This document shows, piece by piece, positions 46,301 through 58,300 of a stretch of 64,000 bases of DNA. The stretch spans positions 58,454-122,453 of the forward strand of contig JBBELK010001493.1 in assembly GCA_037783545.1 (NCBI GenBank), in the 5' to 3' direction. Source of the stretch: Henricia sp. BOLD:AAB3569. Its lineage: Eukaryota; Echinodermata; Asteroidea; Spinulosida; Echinasteridae. Numbering within the stretch: position 1 is the stretch's first letter; every line of letters starts with the position of its first letter. Position numbers and translations under genes: made by a program. The notes under the pieces were generated by a model that ran no database searches, was not told the DNA's origin, and saw nothing but the letters and a program-made list of their open reading frames with translations.

Positions 46301-49300
46301 AACACAAATCAGAGGTATAATCAAAATGTAATCAAGTGTACTTGTACAGAAACAAAAATAGTGAATCATAGTTAACGTCAAATAAGAAGTTCTGTATTCA
46401 TTGAAAACGGTTTGGTCCGTCTGGAAAACCTAATGCATAATATCACTGCCTCTAAGCCTAGCTGGTAGAGCATCTTCCCTGTGTGGCAGAGGTCTCGGGT
46501 TCGAATCACAATGAAAACAATGTTATTTTTTTGTTCAGCCCATATTTGGTTATTTTATTTCTGTGGTGCTTAGGCCACAAAAATATTAATGGTTGTTAAA
46601 GATGCAGGCTCGTAAATGCGCGCACGAGGAACAAATTCGTGCCACGAAATTCACAGCTTGATAGAAAGGCATGGAGTGGTGCATTTCATGGCACCAATTT
46701 GTTCCTCGCGCGCGCATTGATGAGCCTGCGTCTTTAATGTCAAGTCATGAAATTGAAACTATTTCTTAAAACTTAATTTTAAATTGTGTTACTCTGTGCA
46801 AAATCCTGTATTTCAGCAAACTTAAAAATACAGTATTTGATGTTTACGTAATAAAACGTTAAGAGCATTTTTCTATTTTCCTCCCTTTTGACTATGTTTG
46901 CAGCTGACTGTGAACCTAAGCAAAGCTCAGAAGGAACTGAAAGGCATGCAAGGGAAATACGGAGATACTGAGGACACTGCTAACACCAACCTGCGTCGAT
47001 TGGATGATTGGAAGTCACGGATTGAGGTAGGTTTATGGGGTGAATAGGAGACTATTGCCTGATCAGGGTTTAGCTAGAGGAGCTGACTGTGAAAGGCATG
47101 CAAGGGAAATACGGAGATACTGAGGACACTGCTAACACCAACCTGCGCCGATTTGATGATTGGAAGTCACGGATTGAGGTAGGTTTATGGGGTGAATAGG
47201 AGACTATTGCCTGATCAGGGTTTAGCTAGAGGAGCTGACTGTGAAAGGCATGCAAGGGAAATACGGAGATACTGAGGACACTGCTAACACCAACCTGCGC
47301 CGATTTGATGATTGGAAGTCACGGATTGAGGTAGGTTTATAGGGTGAATAGGAGACTATTGCCTGATCAGGGTTTAGCTAGAGGAGCTGACTGAAAGGCA
47401 TGCAAGGGAAATACGGAGATACTGAGGACACTGCTAACACCAACCTGCGCCGATTTGATGATTGGAAGTCACGGATTGAGGTAGGTTTATAGGGTGAATA
47501 GGAGACTATTGCCTGATCAGGGTTTAGCTAGAGGAGCCGACTGTGAAAGGCATGCAAGGGAAATACGGAGATACTGAGGACACTGCTAACACCAACCTGC
47601 GTCGATTTGATGATTGGAAGTCACGGATTGAGGTAGGTTTATAGGGTGAATAGGAGACTATTGCCTGATCAGGGTTTAGCTAGAGGAGCTGACTGTGAAA
47701 GGCATGCAAGGGAAATACGGAGATACTGAGGACACTGCTAACACCAACCTGCGCCGATTTGATGATTGGAAGTCACGGATTGAGGTAGGTTTATGGGGTG
47801 AATAGGAGACTATTGCCTGATCAGGGTTTAGCTAGAGGAGCTGACTGTGAAAGGCATGCAAGGGAAATACGGAGATACTGAGGACACTGCTAACACCAAC
47901 CTGCGTCGATTGGATGATTGGAAGTCAAGGATTGAGGTAGGTTTATAGGGTGAATAGGAGACTATTGCCTGATCAGGGTTTAGCTAGAGGAGCTGACTGA
48001 AAGGCATGCAAGGGAAATACGGAGATACTGAGGACACTGCTAACACCAACCTGCGCCGATTTGATGATTGGAAGTCACGGATTGAGGTAGGTTTATAGGG
48101 TGAATAGGAGACTATTGCCTGATCAGGGTTTAGCTAGAGGAGCTGACTGAAAGGCATGCAAGGGAAATACGGAGATACTGAGGACACTGCTAACACCAAC
48201 CTGCGCCGATTTGATGATTGGAAGTCACGGATTGAGGTAGGTTTATAGGGTGAATAGGAGACTATTGCCTGATCAGGGTTTAGCTAGAGGAGCTGACTGA
48301 AAGGCATGCAAGGGAAATACGGAGATACTGAGGACACTGCTAACACCAACCTGCGCCGATTTGATGATTGGAAGTCACGGATTGAGGTAGGTTTATAGGG
48401 TGAATAGGAGACTATTGCCTGATCAGGGTTTAGCTAGAGGAGCTGACTGAAAGGCATGCAAGGGAAATACGGAGATACTGAGGACACTGCTAACACCAAC
48501 CTGCGTCGATTTGATGATTGGAAATCACGGATTGAGGTAGGTTTTAGGGGGGAATAGGAGACTATTGCCTGATCAGGGTTTAGCTAGAGGAGCTGACTGA
48601 AAGGCATGCAAGGGAAATACGGAGATACTGAGGACACTGCTAACACCAACCTGCGTCGATTTGATGATTGGAAGTCACGGATTGAGGTAGGTTTATGGGG
48701 TGAATAGGAGACTATTGCCTGATCAGGGTTTAGCTAGAGGAGCTGACTGTGAAAGGCATGCAAGGGAAATACAGAGAGACTCAGGACACTGCTAACACCA
48801 ACCTGCGTCGATTTGATGATTGGAAATCACGGATTGAGGTAGACTTTGGGGGTGAATAGGAGACTATGTAATACTTGTGGTTGCCTACTAGTGCACAGTT
48901 GAAATTGGTAGCACTTCCTTATATTCAAACAAAATGAAGCAAAAGCTAGTGGCTTAGCACGTAAAAAGTAAATATTTCAGTATTTAGTAAATGCTTTCCA
49001 GTGAAAGAATTTGCTTAGTTTTTATTCACACAAACACACGTAAGTGCTTAAAAAATTTGTAGTTAAAGCAAGTGCTAGTATGTATAAAAACAACCCAATA
49101 ATCTTATACTTAATTGTTTCCATTGCAGCCACTTGAAGATGAGCTGAAATCCTACATCAGTTCAGCCACTGCCATCTTGAAGCAGAATCCAGCCGAGTCT
49201 ACGCTAGTGAAGCATGACATGGACCAGTTGAATCGACAGTGGAATATGCTCAACTGCGACATAGATGACCATCGGGAGAAACTGCTGCTTGCTATTGAAT

Positions 49301-52300
49301 TCCATAAGCTGTATAAGACGGTAAGTAACAAGTCTAGAAAATTTATGGCATTTGAAGGAAATTTGAAATGCACATGACCCTCTCATTGAAAAGAAATCAG
49401 GAAAACCTTGAATTTTCACAAATTGTATGCATTTTCAGTTAATTTATTTGATGTTTCCAACCCAGAATCTGAACATTGGGGTCTTCAGATGTAATTGTGG
49501 CACAGTTTTTTTTTTAAGAAACGTGTATAAACAGAACAGGAAAAATTATACAACTAAAACTACAACTGTGTCAATGTTGTCACCTACACCCAAACATGTC
49601 TTGTTTGGGAACTAACTTTTAAAGGAAAAAAAAAATCTCTCTTTTGATTTGTTAAAAGATGACATTAACATCAATAGTGAAAAGCTTGATCTTACCTCTG
49701 GTTTTGCTTTGTGTTTGCAGACCGTGGAATGGCAGAATAAAGGCAACGGTTTGCTCCTAGCTATCGGTCGTAGGATACCGCTGTGTAAATCAGAGGAGGA
49801 AGCTCATCGATTGATGGATCAGGTTGATGAATTCTTGGACAAAGGAGAAAAACCACAGAAAGCTAGACTGCAGAAACTTAATGAGTTGGCACAAGAGCTG
49901 TATGGTAAGGACAAAAATGTCAAACCACGAAAATTCCAAATCACAAAAACGCAAGTCACAACGTCTAAGAAAAGCACTAAGGCTAAATAATAGGTTGAGA
50001 ACAATGGTAAAAACTGTTGATATATTTTTCCACTTGAACAGTTTGTGTGAAATGCGTCACCAAATTCATCTAACTGCTAGGCAATAAATAAATATGTATT
50101 TTAAAAAAAATTTAAATTTTGGAAAGGATACTGATGATCGAGATTTCACTTTGCGTAGGCCATCTTGTTCAAAATTTTGTGCAAGTTGCATTTGTGTTTT
50201 CTTGAGTGTTTGTGTAACTTCTGATGGATAGGTGGTGTGTGATTCTGTTCTGTATGTTTATGCTGTTTGGATTTGAAAAAAGATTTGCCGTGTCAAGAAT
50301 AGACCACCCAAACTCGTCCTTAAATCCTTGTAATTATTATCTCACCAGGCCCTGATTCTCCGACATTTGTGAGTCAGTTGGACAACATCCATCTTGCAAA
50401 CAAACGTCTTCTGTCATCCTTTGAGAAAAATAACGAGGAGCTGTTCCACCTTGCCGATCGTCTTCAGAATGAAGAGAAGAAGAAAAAGAAGGACTCGGAG
50501 GACAAACTCAAGAAGTTAGAGGAAAGGTGGAAACCCAAGGAGACTCCTCATCCCGCTCCGATCATCAAGAAATCTGTGGAGAAAATACAGGTAGGGTTTT
50601 GGCTGAAGGCAAAGCCTTTTTTGTTGTTGTATGATCCCGTAAAGGAATGTGGTTGCTGAGATTAGTCAATTGAAGTCATTGTCAAGGAAGTCCTCGAGCA
50701 CGGCCACAAAGTGCAAGAGGATAGGGAGAAATTATCAGTTTTAGAACTTCTCATTCGAGTGAGTTTAAAAAAAAATTAAATATAGTAGTCTTCTTAAATT
50801 TTCAGTGTCGACCAAAATTTGTCAAATTACCAGTCAAACTTGGTAAAGGACATTTCAGCTGGTAACCGATATTTGCTAAGCAAAACCTGATATTTTATAA
50901 TTCATACTGATTCGATTCTCTGTGACATTTGACCACTAACTGATATTTGCTTAGTAAAACCTGTCAAGTTTAACCAGCTGCACGTGATAGCCAATCCCAA
51001 TCAGTGAGGAACGAATGCAATACCGTGATTTGAAACCACCGGTTGGCTTCATAGCTCAATTGGTAGGGCATCTGCACGTTAAGCAGAAGGTCCGCGGTTC
51101 AAATCCCGGTGGAGCCAAGTTGCTTTTCACTGCATCCAGATTTCCTAAACTCATGGACATTGGTCCACATTTGTATCAAGTTTAACCACACATACAGTTG
51201 AAGTCAGAAGTATAAATACATGTACACCACTAACATCATCACCCAAAATGGTAAACAGGACTACCCGAACCATTGCAAGGTGTACAAGCTATGTTTTAAG
51301 TACTGCATGCACATGAGAAATTCCACAAAATCAAGAATTTAGTAAAGACTGTTACAAAAATGATGTAAGCACACCTGGGGCGCGTTCAATAGCACAATAC
51401 GTACGCCGGTATTGGATATTTTCCTATACCTTCACCGTTGAAGGTATTGTCGGTATGCATACGTATTGCGCTATTGAACGCGCCCCAGTTTTAACATGCA
51501 CTTGGTTGCATACAGTTGTATTTATACTTCTGACTTCAACTGTAGTTGGTTTTCTCTGATGTTTTGACTGGTGACTAATATTTCCCAGACAATGATGTGT
51601 GTTTCCAAGCGACCAATAGCCAACATGCCTTAGAGAGAATACTAAATGCATGGCTTCATAACCCATACCCTAAGCATGTCCTTTCCCTTCCCCATACTGT
51701 AGTTATCCAAACCTCTTGTAGTTGAGAAACCCCTCGCTAAGACTGAACACAAGCCAGACTTTGAACTTAATTTCACGGTTTTGGATAAACCTGCTGGGGA
51801 CGAGAAAATCGTCAAAGAAACCATTGGACATGTGCAGGTAAGCAGTTGTCTTGTTTTTCAAGTTGTCGTTTTCCAAGTTATCGTTTTTCATTTTGTTTTG
51901 TTATTGTTCCATCTTAGGGCCCGTCAAGAGTTGTCAACATTTGCACGATTCTGTTATTATCAAAGCTTTAATAAGGCCCGCAACTCTGTAGAACTGCAAC
52001 AGTGGCATCATTTTGGGGCCTGTGACTGGACTAGTGATGTTTTATAGTTACTGGCCTCGTCAAAGCCTTGACTACAACCATCGTCTTTCCATCCAATCAT
52101 TTTTTGTTTGCAGTTTATATTCTGCTCTTTACAGTAGTTCCATCATCATATTTATTTAACTTTCACAAATACAAATCCCATTTCCTTTCATCATTAATTC
52201 CTTTTTTAGGAATTTAACTCACTTACACATTGTGACAAAAGTTACCGTGTAAACTATGGACCACATTTAGTAGACACCGAACAGCAATATAATCCTTTTA

Positions 52301-55300
52301 ACAGGTACAGGGATTAATCCGGAACCTAGGGACTCCTTCCCTGAACATTTGCTGTTAGCTTCAAATTGTTCAAAGTGACGATGTAGTGGCACAAAACACA
52401 GTTCATTTGCTGGATGCATCCCAGCTATGGCGGATGTGCAGGGAAGGATTCCCTAGTTACTCGATGTGTCTATAAACTGCTTTCTGATGACGTCTAGCAT
52501 CCACATGGCCCGAGTGCTCACCAGCAAAATTAGTGAGAAAAGCATGTCACAACTACTAACCTTGCTGTTGGTAGTTGTTACTTGCCCCCAACCATTGCCA
52601 ACCAAAGATAATATAGTGCCATAGGCACAAGATAAACCACTATTGCAAATTTAATTTAATCAAGGCACCATTTCAGTAAGCAAACAAGACACGCCTCATA
52701 CCCGCTCGAGGTGTAATCTGTGTTGTGGCAAATAGTTACAGCAGCATCTGCAAGAGGCATGTCAAACAGACATGAGGCATGTCTAGTTTGCTTACTAAAA
52801 TGGCGCCTTTGTGTACTACGCAAGCCAGGGTAGAGTGGTCTATCTTGTGCCTATGGCGCTATATCATCTTTGCCTTCAACCCACCCATGTCTCCCCCTCC
52901 ATCTCCCCACAGTCAACCCCTAAATCCCAAGCATTCCAGGAACATCTAACAACAGCTGCTGACTTGCTAGCATTTGACTTGGTTCCATCTGACGATGAGG
53001 ATCTTGAAATTCACCAACCACTGGAGGTTTGTAGAAGTGCCTTGCAGATGAAATGAACATTTTAATTCATGACACTATAACATTTTTGTACATGCAATAA
53101 TTTCCCATGACAGTTTTGTGTGTAAACCATTGTGTTTAGGGTGAGGAACAACAGGCACCAACAGCCAGAAAATTTACCGCATAATTTCCATGTTACGAGG
53201 GTATAATTAAGTGAACATTGGTAAAACTCATTTGAATCACAATTAATACGGTTGATATCATTGTAAATCTTACAAAGAATATACTCAATAATTTATGACG
53301 TCAGTGTCTTTACATCAGTGCTTTCCTTTGGGGAAACAGAAGGTCATGTTCAGCTTCTCCCATAGCTAAATATTGATGCCAAACCGTGACATCATTAGGT
53401 TTTGGATCTATACCAGTTTTTAATCAGAATACAGAACAGGGCCGGGTCCCAAATACACAAACATTGCAAACGTTTGCCAACAACTGGTACTCGGCTTTCC
53501 AAGGACGAATGCACAAAACCACTGGCAACGTTTGTGTAAAGCGGGCCTCCCACTGTGCGATTTTTGCCACGAATTTCCTACGAATTGGCACGATTATCGG
53601 AGACTGCCTATAGACTCTACACACTATCGTACCCAATCGTAGGAAATTTGTGACAAAAATCGCACAGTGGGAGGCCCGCTTAAGTGGAACCATGGAGGAA
53701 GGAAACAAACACAGCCCTGGTTTGAGCCAGTTTATCCATAAAACATTTTAAAACAGAAATGTCCAGTTCATTTTAACAATATTAAGATCAGACATAACCC
53801 ACTATCCATTGTTGCATGGCCATACCTTTCCCTATGTTAGTATATTATTTAGTATTTCCTCCCTTCCCAGCATTCCCAGCCTATAGACCTAGAGGAATCC
53901 TTATCTAAGTCTCAAGTCCAGCCTGCATACGAGTTCAACCTGAGTCAACTAGATGCACCTATGGAACAGGTACGTTGTCGTAGAAGTCACTGAACTCTCT
54001 CAATATCTGATTTGTCCATCATTCTTTTCCCCCCCCCATTTTTTTTCTTCTCCTTTTTTGAAATGGAATGTAAAGCACATTGGCACTTCGTGTGAAATGC
54101 ACTATACAAAAACACAAATACAAAAAATTAAATGAGTTTTTTTTCTATGGCTTGTTAGTAGAAATATTAGTTAAACCCAAGTAATACAATTGAAGACTTG
54201 AATTGCACTGCAATATTCATGCCGTTGTCAGTGTTTGTTTTGTATAACTTAATACAGTCAAACCTGGGTAATGAGGGCACTATTAAAGGCAGAGGCTCGT
54301 CAATGCGCGCGTGAGGCCAAATTAGTGCCATGAAATATGCAGCTCCACAGCAAAGGCATAGAGCTGCGTATTTCGTGGCACGAATTTGGCCTCGCGCATT
54401 GACGAGCCTCTGCCTTTAATACAACATTTTGCTTATGAAAACTCCTTGTTATTTATTTTTTCATGCCTGATGATACAAGGTTTTTTATAACAAGGCAGTT
54501 TGTCCCAAAATACCTGTTATTAACGAGGTTTAACCGCAATTAAAATGACACACTAATTCTTTTAACTTTGTAAATGAAACTTTGGAGACTATCACTAAAA
54601 TCTGATGGATGTTACTTGCATGTTTTGAAGCACTTTAACCTCTTTAATATAGCAACTAAAACCACATGTATTTAATCAGTACAGCATCCAAAACCACTTT
54701 AATAATTTTAGAGATTTTTCAGTAGGACTAAATACTGGATCATTACGATACTAAGCATGCCGTTTGTACTAACTCACATACTAACGTGTCTGTTAAACCC
54801 CACCCAGACACCCCTTCCTGTAGATGACGAACCTTTGCCCTCAGATGATGAACACCAGTCATCATCCCAATCAGACTCTTACACGGAACCTGAAGATGAT
54901 TTGGGTACCGTTGTAATGGAAATGGTTGAACCAGTCGAGGTAAATGTCTTGTTGATGTCTTACATACATGATGGCTTAAATACTGGATCATTATGATACT
55001 AAGCATGCCGTTTGTACTAACTCACATACTAACGTGTCTGTTAAACCCCACCCAGACACCCCTTCCTGTAGATGACGAACCTTTGCCCTCAGATGATGAA
55101 CACCAGTCATCATCCCAATCAGACTCTTACACGGAACCTGAAGATGATTTGGGTACCGTTGTAAAGGAAATGGTTGAACCAGTCGAGGTAAATGTCTTGT
55201 TGATGGCTTACAGTGTTTTCATTGTCTTCTGATTTTTGGACCTGGAAGCGGCATAAAACTTGACTTCTACATTTCAGACAGTGCCACCTCAGTGACAGGT

Positions 55301-58300
55301 GGTATCCAGAACTGCAAGTCATCAGTGATCATCCCGACTCTAGAATTCTCTCCCTGGTACTATCATGGATACCAAATGGCCTGAGAAATTCAGACAATAT
55401 CTGACCAGTTATTATTTTTAGCTTGGTGTAAGATTCATTTTGTGTGTCACCACAATCTTTGGAATATACATACAAAAATATTCATGCCACATTGCTCTCA
55501 TCACCTGGCTTAATTATTGCATTCTTGTCCTTGTATCTCTGTTTGCATACCAGTACAAACCAATCCATATCAAGCAGTTCGGTAAACTCGTTGACCCAGA
55601 ACCTGTGGAAGAATTGAAACCCAAGGAGATACAGCCATACTTCACTCGCTTCACGCGAGACTGCACTATCAAGGAGGGAAGGTTTGCTGGTAAGTTGTGT
55701 CTTGGGGGAGGGGACGGTGTTTGTTTTAGATGGATTCAAATCAATATCTGTGCAAATCTGAGGTGCACTCGTAGATCCTGATCACGATCTGTGATCCCAG
55801 AAATCCTGATCGAAAGGCGGTTGAGTAAAAGATCCAAAATGGCATTTTGTGAGTAAACTGTGTCATTTAAATTCTATAAAAATAATGTTATGGGTGAAGT
55901 TTTGTTCAGAAATTTGACAAATGAAGTAAATAAATTGCTTTTATGATGTAACTTGAGATCGTTGTTGATACCAGTTTTGTGTCTGCACAGTGAAATTTTG
56001 GGATCTGGAATTAGGTTTGCGACAAAATGTGACCTTTGACGCAACAGGCTGTACATATTTAAATTTATTATCTCATCTGAATTCCTACTAAAATGAGTTT
56101 CTTCTCCTGATCCACCAGCGTTTGACTGCGTTGTGAAGGGCGAGCCTGAACCCGATGTCTTCTGGGAGAAAGACGGCGTCCAGCTTGAGGAAACCATTGA
56201 GGTCAACATGGAGTTTGGGGATGATGATTCATGCACTCTCAACTTTACTCCTGCTAAGCCTCACCTGGCAGGGACCTATTTATGCAAGGCTGTCAACACA
56301 GCAGGGGAAGCAACATGCTCTGCCAAACTCACTGTTATTCGTAAGTCATGAAAACTATACACAGAGCTTTTTGGGCATTTATAGTATCCCGTTAATAGCA
56401 GGAAACTTTGAATAAACTAAGTAAGGTTTGAGAGCTTGCATGGTAAATAAAACATTAAGTAATGGGTTTACGGTGGCACCATGTATTGAATATAACTCTT
56501 TTGGAGAAGTGTGGCTCTGAAAAGAGCCAGTTGGTTTCTCGACGTTTCAAACAGTATGCTCTGTTCGTCATCGGGAGAATAAACTCCTGTTTGTTTTAGT
56601 ACCTCACTCAACGGAATATTTCTATGTCGGGCGAGAACCACTTTGGTATCAAAACACAGTACTGTTAACAAGAACTATTAAACATCGTCCAGTTGTATGA
56701 AGGGTTTCACGTTGTTACAGGTCACTGAACTCTCTTGTTTGTCCTCCAGAAGGGGGGGAGAGAATAATAGAGCCACGTGCAGGAAGATCCAGAATATTTT
56801 TTAGGGGGTTGCAGGGGCTGGGGAGGGGTGGGGGTGGGGGGGGGGGGGGGGGGGGGGAAGGAAGGGGGGAAGGAAGGGGGGAAGGGGGGAAGGGGGGAAG
56901 GGGGCTGAGAGTTAAAGATTTACCTGGACTACTCCCATATACTATGGGAAGGGGAGTGCGTTCTTCCCTCTCTCTTTTCCCCACACCTCCATGTTTTTTT
57001 TACAATCTGCCAATGAATGTTTTAGGTGTAGTGGTGATTGTATTGTTCTCTTCCTCCTTCTGAAGGACTAATATGAAGGAGTTAGTAACTTGTAACAATG
57101 TGAAACGGCTATATTGCCACCAGAGTTAAAAGAGTGGGGACATTGTCGCATGATCAGAGGCTAAATATTCTTAGAAAAGTTGCCGTTTTGCCTTCGAAAT
57201 TGCCAAGTAATTTCTGGAATCGGCAAGCTATTACTGGGAATCGAATCGAATCGAATCTAGATGAAAGGGAATCGATTTCTACTGGAATCGCGATTCCCAT
57301 TCCTAAAGTTCCGGCGTGGAATCGCCCAAGCCTATTTGGCTGAGGCAGAAATATTTACGTTTGCAAAACTGGTTGAACATGGAATACTGTTTTTGATTGT
57401 GTGTCATTTGTCATTATAATCTAGCTGACCATAAGATTGTCCCAGAGAGGGAAACAGTAGTATCATCAGGTCGTATTGATCTTGCATCAAAGAAGGCTCC
57501 ACGTTTCACATGGAATCCTGGCAATCAGATCGTGGATGAGGGTAAACCGTTCACACTGACTGTGGAGGTGGAATCTGAACCTACTGCTACTGTTACATGG
57601 TAGGAAACAATCATAGAACGGACAACAAGAGTATTTTGTTATCATTTATCTTCAAGAAAATTTGAGCAGTTCATGTGCACATATAGCCAACCTTGGAACA
57701 TATCGGTCATTCCTAAAATTAGAAATTCCTGAATGTTTGGTGTCCCAGTCACATCTGACACTTTGTGCTTCTAAGGTGTTGAAAAAATAATTAGTTACAG
57801 GGATTTTTTTAGGATACTTGGTTAAAAATTACTTTCTGTTAGAATTGACGGCATTTATTTATGAGTAAGTATGAATTGTTTACATATGGGAAAACACACA
57901 AATCCGATAACCGCCGGTACCGACAGCGGTACTGGCGGTATTTTTAGCGGTACCCCCCTGCACGAAAGGAGAAAGATTGTGGTTTCTTCCTTCGTTTCTT
58001 CTTTTTTCCTTCTCTGTCGGTACCGGCAGTTAGATTTCTGTGTCTTCCCTAACATCAAATGCAGTTCAGAGTGTCCGAGTTATGTTGGACATTGTAAATT
58101 GCCGCTTTGGATTAAAATTCTCAATGCAGTTTGTATGCAAACGAACTCCAAGGCCAAGTTTGCACCAAGCAATGCACATCAAGCCAAATCAAAACTCCGA
58201 ACTCACTTATCAGCAGGTGACTTTGCTATTGTTTCCCGCAGGACTAAAGATGGCGAGAAACTCGGTGATGATTTCTATCGTTTCAAGCAAGATGACAACA

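Larger units (their letters stand above)
50591..51702 (+). other. Intron 35
   Basis: Contains a tRNA-like sequence (51045-51117) and a Tc1-like element with a second foldback inserted in it (51195-51542). Confidence 0.6.

Noticed and set aside
47027-48870. Possible CRISPR-like array of regular repeats
   Set aside because: Units are whole tandem copies of exon plus intron sequence without unique spacers, in an animal gene.
56715-57063. Gly-rich (+) and Pro-rich (-) frames
   Set aside because: Translations of the poly-G tract only.
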